Part shown: piece after piece, positions 1 through 8,216 of the stretch
Position numbering within the stretch: position 1 is the first letter of the stretch
Layout of the letters: each line of letters starts with the position of its first letter
Assembly: GCF_005049105.1 (NCBI RefSeq)
Contig: NZ_SUKA01000010.1
Span: 62,001-126,000 of the forward strand
Origin: Sphingobacterium alkalisoli
GTDB lineage: Bacteria; Bacteroidota; Bacteroidia; Sphingobacteriales; Sphingobacteriaceae
Direction of reading: 5' to 3'
Length of the DNA stretch: 64,000 nucleotides
The notes under the pieces: generated by a model
Databases searched by the model: none
The model's input: the letters and a program-made list of their open reading frames with translations, nothing else
Told to the model about the DNA's origin: nothing
Made by a program: the position numbers and the translations under genes

Positions 1-1
1 G

Positions 2-991
2 CTGATCAAGGCGTATGCCGAAAAAGAAATTCAGTTTAACTTGACACCCGTAACACGTGGAACATACCGATTTGGTGTTTGTAACGCCTTAGTAAAGTAT
101 ACAGGGCTATTTAAGCGTAAATTTATATTGGATGAAGATAGGATCATTCCCTGCTATCCTTCTTTTATTCAAATGCGGAAGTATCAACTATTAGCAACTA
201 CAGACCGTCTCGTGGAATTGGGTGTAAAACGTATTCGCAAGATCGGATCCACATTGGAATTTGATCATGTGCGAGAATATGTGCGTGGCGATGAGTACAA
301 GCATATGAATTGGAAAGCTTCCGCCAAGCACAGCAAGCTAATGGTAAACCAATTTCAAGAAGAGAAATCCCAGCCAATTTATTCGTTCATCGATACCGGA
401 CGAGCGATGCGGATGCCCTTTAATGAAATGACCTTATTAGATTATGCGATCAATGCCACCTTAGTGCTTTCCAATGCGGCTATATTAAAGCAGGATCGCG
501 CGGGTATGCTTACCTTTTCAAAGGATATCAATAATCATGTGCCGGCGGAGAAGAGAAATAACCAAATTCGGAAAATATCTGATAAGTTATACGGTATTTC
601 CACGCTATTTGAAGAGTCCGAATTTGGGAATCTCTATGCATTTGCAAGGAAGAACATCAACAAGCGTTCCTTGATATTCATGTATACCAACTTCGAAACC
701 TTGGATGCGTTGTATCGACAGCTACCTTACCTTAAGATGCTCAGCAAAAGCCATATTGTAGTTGTCGTCGTATTTAAAAATACAGAACTAGTCGACATGG
801 CCAAAGAACCTGCATTCAAGATAAATGATATTTACAATAAGATTATTGCTGAGAAATTTGTCTATGAAAAACAATTAATTATTCAGGAACTGAATAGAAA
901 TGGTCTGCAGACCATCTTTACGAACCCTGCAGACTTGAGCATTAATTCAATAAACAAATATTTAGAAATAAAAGCGCGAGGTTTGATATAG
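2..991 (+). CDS. DUF58 domain-containing protein (5' end outside window)
   Basis: The reading frame is open to the left edge of the window, so the first 329 visible residues are only the C-terminal part; the first in-window start-like codon (TTG at 41) is not a convincing start. The block around GVKRIRKIGSTLEFDHVREY, followed by GDEYKHMNWKASAKHSKLMV, is the conserved DUF58 core, and the later part resembles the von Willebrand A-like fold usual in this family (DTGRAMRM, then AGMLTFS). DUF58 proteins are usually encoded next to a MoxR AAA ATPase and membrane vWA proteins and are thought to take part in envelope-related assembly, but the exact role is unknown. The MoxR partner would lie to the left of the window. 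The family call is confident; function is not assigned. Confidence 0.85.
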   Translation: MIKAYAEKEIQFNLTPVTRGTYRFGVCNALVKYTGLFKRKFILDEDRIIPCYPSFIQMRKYQLLATTDRLVELGVKRIRKIGSTLEFDHVREYVRGDEYKHMNWKASAKHSKLMVNQFQEEKSQPIYSFIDTGRAMRMPFNEMTLLDYAINATLVLSNAAILKQDRAGMLTFSKDINNHVPAEKRNNQIRKISDKLYGISTLFEESEFGNLYAFARKNINKRSLIFMYTNFETLDALYRQLPYLKMLSKSHIVVVVVFKNTELVDMAKEPAFKINDIYNKIIAEKFVYEKQLIIQELNRNGLQTIFTNPADLSINSINKYLEIKARGLI

Positions 992-1002
992 CACATTAGA
1001 AA

Positions 1003-1425
1003 CTACATGAGTATGGTGTCCGACACTTTTACTTTTGTCCATAGGTGACTGTATTTCTCAATTGCTTTAAGGTGAAAAGGATGTGTTTCATAGACATTGA
1101 TGTCCTCCATATTCGCGAATGTCACGATCAGATTATAAGAAAATGAATTATCGACTACTTCGCGCGCGGTAGTGGGAGCTGGTTTTCCATAGTGGAGGCT
1201 TTGCACCGTGGGTACTTCTCGGAGTTCTTCAAAAAATTCAGTGAAATTTTGGATCTCCTCTTCAGTCAAGCCTTCTTTCAACCAAAAAAACACCGTGTGT
1301 ACAATCGTTCCAGAAGCTTGTTCCTGAATTTTTTTCGAGAATGTTTTTGGTTTTGCGGTTACGCCACTTAGCGTAAGAGCTGCTATGCCCGCGGTAGAGG
1401 TATTTATAAAGTTTCTTCTTTTCAT
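1003..1425 (-). CDS. Dabb (stress-responsive A/B barrel) domain protein with Tat-like signal
   Basis: 140 aa from the ATG at 1425. An in-frame start 8 codons upstream (1449) is less likely because the 1425 start places KRRNFINTSTAG at the N terminus, a twin-arginine-type signal followed by a hydrophobic stretch (AGIAALTLSGV). The rest (about residues 40-138) matches the Dabb alpha/beta barrel: HTVFFWLKEGLTEEEI at the start, then LHYGKPAPT, and a closing HPFHLKAIEKY. Dabb proteins form small dimeric barrels; most Bacteroidota versions with a Tat signal have no known substrate. It stands alone, convergent with the DUF58 gene and upstream of the terminator that separates it from metK. Exported location is inferred from the signal. 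Confidence 0.85.
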   Translation of the reverse strand: MKRRNFINTSTAGIAALTLSGVTAKPKTFSKKIQEQASGTIVHTVFFWLKEGLTEEEIQNFTEFFEELREVPTVQSLHYGKPAPTTAREVVDNSFSYNLIVTFANMEDINVYETHPFHLKAIEKYSHLWTKVKVSDTILM

Positions 1426-1497
1426 GGCCACTTGTTTAGGATTCAGCAACTAATATAAATAAAATAAACGTTTGCTTCGAAAAGATAGTGGAAATTA

Positions 1498-1544
1498 ACA
1501 AGAGCTGTCAAAAAAGGCTATAACAGCTTTTTGACAGCTCTTGT
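1498..1544. terminator. Bidirectional-looking hairpin between metK and the Dabb gene
   Basis: A perfect 17-bp inverted repeat (arms 1498-1514 and 1528-1544, 13-nt loop). The A/T run lies at the loop end of the stem, so it reads as a terminator for metK on the minus strand. It lies 19 nt past the metK stop codon. Confidence 0.7.
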
Positions 1545-1562
1545 CGTCAGGTAGTGTGCGTG

Positions 1563-2816
1563 TTAAATGTTAAACGCTTCTTTTATTCGGTCAACATAAT
1601 CGAGTCGTTCCCACGTAAAGAGGTCTACTTCAATAGTTTTGACTTCCCCATTGGAGTTCTCAAACGTTTTGGTAACCCGTTTTGGCGTACGTCCCATATG
1701 CCCGTATGCCGCAGTTTCCGAATAAATAGGATTGCGTAATCCCAAACGTGTTTCAATCCCGTAGGGCGTCATATCAAATATTTCTGAAATCTTTTTCGCG
1801 ATCTCACCATCAGATAAATTTATTTTGCTTGTGCCGTAGGTGTTCACATAGATGCCCATCGGATCTTTTACGCCAATAGCATAAGAAATTTGCACCAACA
1901 GTTCATCGGCAATTCCTGCGGCTACGAGATTTTTTGCAATATGTCTTGTGGCGTACGCGGCCGATCGGTCTACCTTTGAAGGATCCTTTCCAGAGAAGGC
2001 ACCGCCACCGTGAGCTCCTTTTCCCCCGTAAGTATCAACGATGATTTTGCGTCCGGTCAGACCAGCGTCGCCATGAGGGCCTCCAATGACAAATTTACCG
2101 GTTGGGTTAATGTGGAATTTGATGTCATCACTAAACAGCGCATGTAACTCAGGTTTTAGCTGCGCTTTTACACGAGGAAGTAGGATCGCTATAATATCAG
2201 CTTTAATCTTTTCCTGCATTTCTTTTTCCGACGCAAAGTCATCATGCTGTGTAGATATAACAATGGTGTCGATACGTGTGGGTTTGTGATCGTCGCTGTA
2301 TTCCAGGGTCACTTGCGATTTGGCATCGGGACGTAAATAAGTTATTTCCTTGTTTTCCCGGCGCAGTGCAGCTAATTCGTACAAAAGGCGATGTGATAAA
2401 TCTAATGCCAAGGGCATCAAATTTTCTGTTTCGTTATTGGCATACCCAAACATAATTCCCTGGTCACCAGCCCCTTGCTCTTGTTTTGTAACACGGTCCA
2501 CACCTTGATTGATATCAGCCGACTGTTCATGTATTGCCGAAAGTACCCCACACGAATTTGCCTCAAACATATACTCCGACTTGGTGTATCCGATACGTTC
2601 GATCACCGAGCGTGTTATCTTTTGTACATCCAGGTAAATTTTTGACTTTACTTCACCCGCCAATACAACCTGTCCCGTCGTTACTAAAGTCTCTATCGCG
2701 ACGCGCGCGTCTTCATCCCATGCCAGGAAATTATCGATTAAGGCATCGGAGATTTGATCTGCAATTTTATCAGGATGCCCCTCCGAAACGGATTCGGAAG
2801 TAAATAAGTACGCCAT
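1563..2816 (-). CDS. metK: S-adenosylmethionine synthetase
   Basis: 417 aa, close to the family length for Bacteroidota. It makes S-adenosylmethionine from methionine and ATP in the cytoplasm. The N terminus (LFTSESVSEGHPDKIADQISDA) is the ATP/methionine-binding start of the family; the two signature motifs GAGDQGIMFGYA and GGGAFSGKDPSKVDRSAAY are intact, as is the central domain with HFHINPTGKFVIGGPHGD-like spacing (here FHINPTGKFVIGGPHG). It is transcribed alone, ending at the hairpin at 1498-1544. About 150 nt of leader separate the start codon from a good Bacteroidota promoter, and that leader carries a predicted SAM-II riboswitch, which would let the product repress its own synthesis. 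Confidence 0.97.
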   Translation of the reverse strand: MAYLFTSESVSEGHPDKIADQISDALIDNFLAWDEDARVAIETLVTTGQVVLAGEVKSKIYLDVQKITRSVIERIGYTKSEYMFEANSCGVLSAIHEQSADINQGVDRVTKQEQGAGDQGIMFGYANNETENLMPLALDLSHRLLYELAALRRENKEITYLRPDAKSQVTLEYSDDHKPTRIDTIVISTQHDDFASEKEMQEKIKADIIAILLPRVKAQLKPELHALFSDDIKFHINPTGKFVIGGPHGDAGLTGRKIIVDTYGGKGAHGGGAFSGKDPSKVDRSAAYATRHIAKNLVAAGIADELLVQISYAIGVKDPMGIYVNTYGTSKINLSDGEIAKKISEIFDMTPYGIETRLGLRNPIYSETAAYGHMGRTPKRVTKTFENSNGEVKTIEVDLFTWERLDYVDRIKEAFNI

Positions 2817-2888
2817 ATTAAATCTTTGAAATTATGATTTGCCGAAGATGCTTCTAAGAATAAGAAGTGGAAAAACTTTTAGTTTTGA

Positions 2889-2962
2889 AAGGTTTTAGCA
2901 CTTTTTTTCTGTGGTTGCAATCTCCCATTTACATCTCGATGTAAATGCAAATCAGTCCACAT
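2889..2962 (-). promoter_or_regulatory. Predicted SAM-II riboswitch with an inserted hairpin, in the metK leader
   Basis: Read on the minus strand from 2961: a 5-bp outer stem (UGUGG at 2961-2957 with CCACA at 2914-2910), then CUGAUUU, an inserted perfect hairpin (10-bp arms 2947-2938 and 2935-2926), GGGAGAUUGCAA, the closing stem, an A-rich joint and GUGCUAAAACC ending at 2891. The order CUGAUUU - AUUGCA - stem - GCUAAAA - end matches the SAM-II pseudoknot as I recall it from the metX aptamer. The loop GG before AUUGCA can pair with the terminal CC, where the known aptamer has CC pairing with GG, a compensatory change. It sits downstream of the metK promoter and about 70 nt before the start codon. 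The motif match is seen in sequence; SAM binding is inferred. Confidence 0.75.
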
Positions 2963-2973
2963 TTTTGTCGATG

Positions 2974-3005
2974 CAAAGCTACAACTCTTTCGGTATTATA
3001 AAAAC
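2974..3005 (-). promoter_or_regulatory. metK promoter
   Basis: On the minus strand, TAGCTTTG (2981-2974) fits the Bacteroidota -7 consensus TAnnTTTG, with GTTTT (3005-3001) 19 nt upstream as a -33 element. Transcription would begin near 2969, immediately before the predicted riboswitch. Confidence 0.6.
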
Positions 3006-3085
3006 TTAATTTCTATTTATTACCCTTTTTTGATATACCTAAATCGGATCCATTGCTTATCTTTACGACAGAACAGTGTTAAATA

Positions 3086-3961
3086 ATGGATCGAAAAAAA
3101 ATATTATTCGTCATAAATCCAATTTCGGGAGGTAAAAAGAAAACATCTTTTAATAAGCAGGTTCTGGAAGTGCTTGATCTGCAAAAGTTTAATCCGACTT
3201 TCCAACAAACGACAAGACCTAACCATGCGTTCGAGTTGGGGAAAACAGCCGTAGCTGAAAATTTTGATGCGGTTATAGCAGTCGGGGGCGATGGTACGAT
3301 AAATGAACTTGGATCTGCCTTAGTCGGAACCAATGTGCCATTGGGGATTATCCCCGAAGGTTCCGGAAATGGTTTAGCCCTCTATTTAGGTATTCCCTTA
3401 AATGAAACCTCTGCAATCCGTCGTATCAATCGATTTGATGTGGTGGAGGTAGATAGCGGCATGGTGAATGATAGACCTTTTTTTAATATCGCGGGACTCG
3501 GTTTTGATGCATCGGTAAGCGATCATTTTGCAAATGATTCAACCCGAGGGCCGATAGGATATATGCGGTCTATCGTGAATGTGTTGAGTGATTATAAACC
3601 CTGTAGGTACACACTTACGATCGATAACAAAGTATACGAGAGAGAGGCCTTTATGATCAGTGTAGCCAACTCTCCTCAATATGGTAATAATGCCTACATA
3701 GCGCCTAATGCCTCCGTGAACGACGGTTTGTTGGATGTGTGTATTGTGCACAAATTTCCGATGTACATATTACCGATGATGATCTATCATCTATTTAGCA
3801 AAACGGCCGACCAGTCCGAATATGTAGAAATCATTCCCGGAAAGGATATTCAAATCGCACGGGCTAGCGAAGGGCCTGTACATGTAGATGGTGAACCTAT
3901 TCAAATGGGTAAAACATTAAATATTAGTGTCAAACCCAGCTCATTAAAAATTATTTGTTAA
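3086..3961 (+). CDS. Diacylglycerol kinase family lipid kinase (YegS/DagK type)
   Basis: 291 aa, typical for soluble bacterial lipid kinases with the DAGK catalytic fold. N-terminal KKILFVINPISGGKKK is the nucleotide-binding start, GGDGTINELGSAL the glycine-rich catalytic loop and PEGSGNGLALYLGIP the second family motif; GLGFDASV lies in the middle. These enzymes phosphorylate diacylglycerol or related lipids at the membrane surface using ATP. Which lipid is used cannot be read from sequence. It is divergent from metK and followed 16 bp later by the eIF1-like gene, so the two are probably co-transcribed. A -7-like TATCTTTA at 3058-3065 lies 20 nt before the start codon. Confidence 0.93.
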   Translation: MDRKKILFVINPISGGKKKTSFNKQVLEVLDLQKFNPTFQQTTRPNHAFELGKTAVAENFDAVIAVGGDGTINELGSALVGTNVPLGIIPEGSGNGLALYLGIPLNETSAIRRINRFDVVEVDSGMVNDRPFFNIAGLGFDASVSDHFANDSTRGPIGYMRSIVNVLSDYKPCRYTLTIDNKVYEREAFMISVANSPQYGNNAYIAPNASVNDGLLDVCIVHKFPMYILPMMIYHLFSKTADQSEYVEIIPGKDIQIARASEGPVHVDGEPIQMGKTLNISVKPSSLKIIC

Positions 3962-3977
3962 ATTAGATTAACTAGAT

Positions 3978-4325
3978 ATGGCAAAGCAAAAAAAGCAGCG
4001 CTACGAGGGTGTTGTGTACTCAACTGCTGATGATTTTGATTATAGAAATACAGAAGAAATTCAGGATCAGGATACATTACCTAATGAAAAACAACGATTG
4101 CGCGTATTGTTAGATAAGAAAGCCCGAAAAGGTAAAATTGTCACCATAGTGGATGGTTTTGTGGGTAAGGAAGAGGATTTAGCAGATTTAGCTAAGACGT
4201 TAAAGCAGAAGTGTGGAGTAGGCGGAAGTGCGAAGGATGGGGAGATTTTGATACAAGGCGATTTTAAACAAAAAATATTTGACATGCTTCTTCAGATGGG
4301 CTTTAAAGCGAAAAGCATTGGATAA
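3978..4325 (+). CDS. SUI1/eIF1-like translation factor (YciH family)
   Basis: 115 aa. The C-terminal half carries the SUI1 domain: RKGKIVTIVDGFVGKEEDLADLAK, then KQKCGVGGSAKDGEILIQGDFKQKI, which are the two conserved blocks of eIF1/YciH. The N-terminal 40 residues are polar and unconserved. Bacterial YciH-type proteins bind the small ribosomal subunit and can affect start-site fidelity; the role in Bacteroidota is not established. It follows the lipid kinase by 16 bp and is likely in the same transcript, although no functional link is obvious. Confidence 0.93.
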   Translation: MAKQKKQRYEGVVYSTADDFDYRNTEEIQDQDTLPNEKQRLRVLLDKKARKGKIVTIVDGFVGKEEDLADLAKTLKQKCGVGGSAKDGEILIQGDFKQKIFDMLLQMGFKAKSIG

Positions 4326-4727
4326 CAAACGATTTCAGCTTTAGATAAATATGTTATAACTAATGTTTTATATAATATATTTTTGGCGATAACGTTAGAT
4401 AAAAGAATACTTTTCAATGAGTGAACACTTACTTATTTTTTGTATTTAACAATTTAATAATTTGCATATCATAAAAAAAATGGTTTTTATTGTAAAATAT
4501 TCACCTGAAGGCGCCGTTAAGGATATAGAATTTGAGATATGATTGCTGCTGATGATCATCTCAAGCCTCGGAATTAAAAGGAATATAATTTAAATGCAAA
4601 TAAAATTTAACTTTTGTAACAAAATAGTATATTTGTTTTGATGAACGTTAAAATAACGTGTATTCGTGCTTATAAATTGAATTAAACATAATAATTAAAC
4701 AACAGTAAAAATCTAAAAATTAGTAAA
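4326..4727. other. 402-bp gap before the exbB operon
   Basis: Strongly A/T-rich with no credible gene. The only signal I can support is a -7-like box at 4628-4635. GAGAT/ATCTC arms around 4541-4563 form only a weak hairpin. The long leader may carry regulation that is not recognisable by eye. Confidence 0.5.
4628..4635 (+). promoter_or_regulatory. Putative -7 box for the exbB-exbD-tonB operon
   Basis: TATATTTG fits TAnnTTTG exactly, about 93 nt before the exbB start. No clear TTTG lies at the expected -33 distance, so support is partial. Confidence 0.45.
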
Positions 4728-5558
4728 ATGGCAAACGCACCAAAAACTACTGGCCCAGCAAAACAAGAAAGTGGCAACTCAAGTAATGTATTTGCAAGCT
4801 TATCAATTATCATCTGTTTTATACTTGGTTATCTTGTATGGAAATTTGTGATGGGTGATGCTTCAAACTTTATAGATGACAACCCAGAAAACCAACCGAA
4901 ACCAGGTAACTACCTTGGTATGGTTTATCACGCCGGAGTTGTCGTTCCGATCCTTATTGGATTATTCTTGATGGTATGGGTTTTCTCTATTGAGCGCTTT
5001 ATCGTAATCGGAAAAGCTTCAGGTACAGGAAATGTAGGAAACTTTGTAAGAAAAATCCAGGGATTTTTGAAAACTCAAAACATCGACGCTGCGGTTGCTG
5101 AATGTGACAAACAAAAAGGTTCTGTTGCTAACGTAATCAAAGCAGGTTTGTTGAAATACAAAGATGTAGAAGCAAACCCAGGTTTAGACGCAGAAAAATC
5201 AGCTTTAGCAATTCAAAAGGAAATTGAAGAGACGACTGCATTAGAGATGCCTATGTTAGAGAAAAACTTAAATGTTATCGCTACGTTAGTATCTATCGGT
5301 ACATTGACGGGTCTATTAGGTACAGTAACGGGTATGATCAAAGCCTTCTCGGCATTGGCAACTGGTGGAGCTCCAGATTCAGCGAAATTAGCAAATGGTA
5401 TCTCTGAGGCCTTGATCAACACAGCTACAGGTATCGCAACTTCAACTTTTGCGATTGTAATGTACAACATCCTGACTGCAAAAATTGACAAATTAACTTA
5501 CTCTATTGATGAAGCTGGCTTCTCAATCGTACAGACGTACGCTGCGAACCACAAATAG
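4728..5558 (+). CDS. exbB: MotA/TolQ/ExbB proton channel family protein
   Basis: 276 aa with four hydrophobic segments (about residues 22-42, 66-91, 182-208 and 226-250). The family has three helices; an extra N-terminal one is common in Bacteroidota. The last two contain the conserved channel region (LVSIGTLTGLLGTVTGMIKAF and NTATGIATSTFAIVMYNIL). With ExbD it forms the inner-membrane motor that uses the proton gradient to drive TonB. First gene of the cluster exbB-exbD-exbD-tonB. Proline-rich N terminus (NAPKTTGPAKQ) precedes the first helix. Whether the motor serves TonB or a TolA/gliding-type partner is not decided by sequence, but the adjacent tonB favours TonB. Confidence 0.95.
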   Translation: MANAPKTTGPAKQESGNSSNVFASLSIIICFILGYLVWKFVMGDASNFIDDNPENQPKPGNYLGMVYHAGVVVPILIGLFLMVWVFSIERFIVIGKASGTGNVGNFVRKIQGFLKTQNIDAAVAECDKQKGSVANVIKAGLLKYKDVEANPGLDAEKSALAIQKEIEETTALEMPMLEKNLNVIATLVSIGTLTGLLGTVTGMIKAFSALATGGAPDSAKLANGISEALINTATGIATSTFAIVMYNILTAKIDKLTYSIDEAGFSIVQTYAANHK

Positions 5559-5570
5559 GCTATCTTAAGT

Positions 5571-5600
5571 ATTTTCATTTTTTTTATGGAAAATGAAAAT
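5571..5600 (+). other. A/T-rich hairpin between exbB and the first exbD
   Basis: A perfect 11-bp inverted repeat (5571-5581 and 5590-5600, 8-nt loop) in the 94-bp gap. It may stabilise the exbB message end or lower readthrough; it has no G/C clamp, so it is a weak terminator at best. Confidence 0.4.
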
Positions 5601-5652
5601 CAATAGCATCATTAAATAAAGACAGAGTTGTTAATTAAATAAAACTAAAGAA

Positions 5653-6309
5653 ATGGGTAAAGCAAAAGTAAAAAGATCCAGTACTGCGATCGATATGACT
5701 GCGATGTGTGACGTGTCTTTCTTGCTACTTACGTTCTTCGTTCTTACAGCTACAGCTAGGACGCCTGAGACATTAGTTGTTGATACGGCTCCATCTTATT
5801 CTCAAGCGAAATTACCTGATGGTAATTTAAGTGTCATCACCGTTGGTGATGAAGGGAAAGTGTTCTTCAGTATGAGTGATCCCAATGTACGCGAAGAGAC
5901 GTTGAAAAATATGTCCAGTATTTACAAGATCAACTTCACGGCCGAAGAGTACGAGCAATTTAAGCTTAGTGAGGATTTTGGTGTTCCTATGAAAAACATG
6001 AAACAGTTGTTGGCTTTGGAATCAGGAGCGAGGACGGTGGAGCTTCAAAGCGGTGTTCCTGTGGACTCAACATCAAACCCGACAAATGAGTTGTTTCATT
6101 GGGTAAAGCAAGCACGTATCGCCTCGGCAAAGATCCTGAAAGATAGAGCTATAGTAGATAGCAAAGATCCAGATGATATCGAGCTGATGACGGTAGCGAT
6201 CAAAGCAGATGCTGATGAGAAGTTCCCTAGCTTGAACTTAATTATTGAAACGTTACGTAATCAAAAACAGAACAAGTTCAGTTTTGTAACCGGACTTAAA
6301 GCTGATTAA
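5653..6309 (+). CDS. exbD: ExbD/TolR biopolymer transport protein (first copy)
   Basis: 218 aa: short cytoplasmic N terminus, one transmembrane helix (about residues 15-36, starting IDMTAMCDVSFLLLTFFVLT with the membrane aspartate D21 that carries protons), then a periplasmic domain. It is longer than classical ExbD (about 140 aa) because the periplasmic domain has an insertion between about residues 60 and 150. It pairs with ExbB to form the proton-driven motor. The next gene is a second, diverged ExbD, and two ExbD types per operon are common in Bacteroidota. Confidence 0.93.
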   Translation: MGKAKVKRSSTAIDMTAMCDVSFLLLTFFVLTATARTPETLVVDTAPSYSQAKLPDGNLSVITVGDEGKVFFSMSDPNVREETLKNMSSIYKINFTAEEYEQFKLSEDFGVPMKNMKQLLALESGARTVELQSGVPVDSTSNPTNELFHWVKQARIASAKILKDRAIVDSKDPDDIELMTVAIKADADEKFPSLNLIIETLRNQKQNKFSFVTGLKAD

Positions 6310-6321
6310 TATTAAAGAGAT

Positions 6322-6879
6322 ATGGCAGAATTAAATCAAGATTCCGGCGGCGGTAAAAAGGGTGGGAAAGTAAGGTCCAAGAAAAACGGAGGTAAGGTCG
6401 ATTTAACCGCGATGGTAGACTTGGCGTTCTTATTGATCACATTCTTCATGTTGACGACTTCATTGAACAAGCCGCAAGCAATGGATGTTGCGATGCCTGA
6501 TAAAAACGTTGAAACCGATAGAAATACCGATGTAAACGTGGATGAGCACCGTAGTGTGACCCTAGTATTGGGCTCGGATGATAAAATTGTATGGTACAAT
6601 GGCTCAATAACAAGTCCAATTTATCCACCAGCTGTGATCGATTACAGTAAAGACGGTATTCGTGCGGTGTTAGCGCGTATGAAGGCAGAAGTTCCGAAAA
6701 AAGCAGGAGGAAAGGACGTAATCGTCGTTATTCGGCCGAGCGAACAATCCGTAACACGCAATATTATTGATGCGCTAGACGAAATGAAGATCGCTGACAT
6801 TAAGCGTTACATGATTTCAAATCGTATCATGGCGGAAGAGATCGCGCTATTGGAAGAAGAAGGAATCTACAACGATTAG
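6322..6879 (+). CDS. ExbD/TolR biopolymer transport protein (second copy)
   Basis: 185 aa. A Gly/Lys-rich cytoplasmic N terminus (GGGKKGGKVRSKKNGGK) leads to one helix, about residues 28-48 (VDLTAMVDLAFLLITFFMLTT), with the conserved membrane aspartate D32. The periplasmic domain ends in ILDALDEMKI-like residues (IIDALDEMKIADIKRYM) typical of ExbD. It starts 12 bp after the first exbD stop and shares the same start pattern, so both come from an old duplication but have diverged strongly in the periplasmic part. A heteromeric motor is plausible but not shown. Confidence 0.93.
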   Translation: MAELNQDSGGGKKGGKVRSKKNGGKVDLTAMVDLAFLLITFFMLTTSLNKPQAMDVAMPDKNVETDRNTDVNVDEHRSVTLVLGSDDKIVWYNGSITSPIYPPAVIDYSKDGIRAVLARMKAEVPKKAGGKDVIVVIRPSEQSVTRNIIDALDEMKIADIKRYMISNRIMAEEIALLEEEGIYND

Positions 6880-6909
6880 TTGCAGGATCCAACATAAAAT
6901 CAAAAAGTT

Positions 6910-7788
6910 ATGTTTGAAAAATTAAATATATTCAAAAGCGAGTGGCTCGATGTTGTTTTCGAAGGAAGAAACAAGGCCTACGGAGCATATGAGCTTCGTA
7001 AGCTAGGCCCTAAGGCGACTAACATTGCTTTAGCGATCGTGGCAGGTGTGGTTGCTGTGTTTAGCGCTACCCAGGTTTTCGATATCAAGCTATTCCCGAA
7101 AAGCGAGGCTCCCCAGGAGGAAATCGCTTTTACCGAAGAAGTAACATTGGAAGATCTTGTTGAGGAGTTACCTCCAGAGGAGGAACCACCTGTTGAAGAG
7201 GAGGCACCTAAGATTGCAGAATCTAAGCCAGCGTTAGATGTCGTGGCATTACCCGAGATCAAACCCGTACCAAAAGAAAAAGCTGTTGAAACAGAAGTAG
7301 CTACTGTAGAGGAAGCGACAGATAAGAAAAAGCTTATCGGTCCCACAGCAATGAAAGGGATGAAAGGTGGCGCCGTTACGACAGAAGGTAAATGGGGTAC
7401 GAAAGATGTTGCTGGTGCAGCTACAGGTAGTACCAAAGGTGTTGAAGGTGGAACAGGCACGGGCGACGAGATTTTCACGGCCGTAGAAGTACAACCAGAG
7501 CCACCAGGCGGTTTAGCGGCCTTCCGTAAATGGATCGGTGATAACTATGCCTATCCTTCGGGAGCAATTGATGCCGGAGTAAAAGGCACCATACAGGTTT
7601 CTTTCGTCGTGGAAAAAACGGGTGAATTGACCGATATTAAAGTTGTTCGCGATTTATCATACGGCACTGGACAAGCGGCTATTAATCTATTGAAAAAGGC
7701 AAAAAAATGGAGTCCTGGTATTCAAAACGGACGTCCGGTACGCGTTGCTTATACCTTGCCAATTCGATTGGATTTAACCAATATGTAA
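6910..7788 (+). CDS. tonB: Energy transducer TonB
   Basis: 292 aa. The N terminus carries the WLDVVFEGRNKAYGAYELRK block typical of Bacteroidota TonB proteins, then one transmembrane helix at about residues 37-57, a Glu/Pro-rich linker (about 68-105) that spans the periplasm, a Gly/Thr-rich stretch (about 145-190) and the TonB C-terminal domain (about 205-292, GTIQVSFVVEKTGELTDIKVVRDL to RVAYTLPIRLDL). It links the ExbB/ExbD motor to outer-membrane receptors such as SusC-type proteins. It lies 30 bp after exbD in the same operon. Confidence 0.95.
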   Translation: MFEKLNIFKSEWLDVVFEGRNKAYGAYELRKLGPKATNIALAIVAGVVAVFSATQVFDIKLFPKSEAPQEEIAFTEEVTLEDLVEELPPEEEPPVEEEAPKIAESKPALDVVALPEIKPVPKEKAVETEVATVEEATDKKKLIGPTAMKGMKGGAVTTEGKWGTKDVAGAATGSTKGVEGGTGTGDEIFTAVEVQPEPPGGLAAFRKWIGDNYAYPSGAIDAGVKGTIQVSFVVEKTGELTDIKVVRDLSYGTGQAAINLLKKAKKWSPGIQNGRPVRVAYTLPIRLDLTNM

Positions 7789-7807
7789 TTAGCGTGAAAA
7801 TTCAATA

Positions 7808-8035
7808 ATGAATAGTAATACAAAGTTTAGACAGAAATCGCCGACACAGCGATTTCTGTCTATTTTAGGCCTTTTCATGTTTTTAGTGTATTTCACGTTA
7901 GGCCTATTGATTATATTTTGGGATAAGTTTCCCTTAGAAATAGACGCACGATATAAGAATATGTTTGGTATATTGCTTATCGTATATTCTTTTATGCGCT
8001 TTATTCGGTTATTTCAAAATAACTTCACCCGTTAG
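7808..8035 (+). CDS. Small two-helix membrane protein, unknown function
   Basis: 75 aa with two predicted transmembrane helices (about residues 17-38 and 49-66) joined by a short charged loop (DKFPLEIDARYKN). Not recognised as a named family, although small membrane proteins after tonB are familiar in related genomes. It starts 19 bp after tonB and has no clear ribosome-binding site. Its first codons overlap a strong inverted repeat (7829-7861), so translation or transcription may be limited there. The protein-like composition and the position in the operon support a real gene. Confidence 0.65.
   Translation: MNSNTKFRQKSPTQRFLSILGLFMFLVYFTLGLLIIFWDKFPLEIDARYKNMFGILLIVYSFMRFIRLFQNNFTR
7829..7861 (+). 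terminator. Hairpin inside the start of the small membrane-protein gene
   Basis: A perfect 12-bp inverted repeat (7829-7840 and 7850-7861, 9-nt loop) followed by a T-rich stretch. It could attenuate transcription after tonB even though it lies in codons 8-18 of the next gene. Termination itself is inferred. Confidence 0.45.
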
Positions 8036-8154
8036 GAACTTCCATAGCAGCGCTTGGAGTGAAAAAAGGAAGGATATAGGATTAATCTTTTTTCAAGTTT
8101 GCGAATCCTACTAGTATAATGGGAACTATATTTACAGCTCTTCAGCCATTAAGT

Positions 8155-8170
8155 TAAACCGTTCGGTTTA
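8155..8170. promoter_or_regulatory. Short palindrome upstream of the PstS-like gene
   Basis: TAAACCG-TT-CGGTTTA, a perfect 7-bp inverted repeat with a 2-nt centre, 46 bp before the start codon. It could be an operator or a small RNA hairpin; nothing else supports either reading. Confidence 0.3.
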
Positions 8171-8216
8171 TGGAAGCTGATAGAAAATATAGACACATCA
8201 ATATAAAGAATTTTAG

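Noticed and set aside
4326..4727. tRNA or riboswitch in the exbB leader
   Set aside because: No cloverleaf or known aptamer motif found; only A/T-rich sequence and one -7 box.
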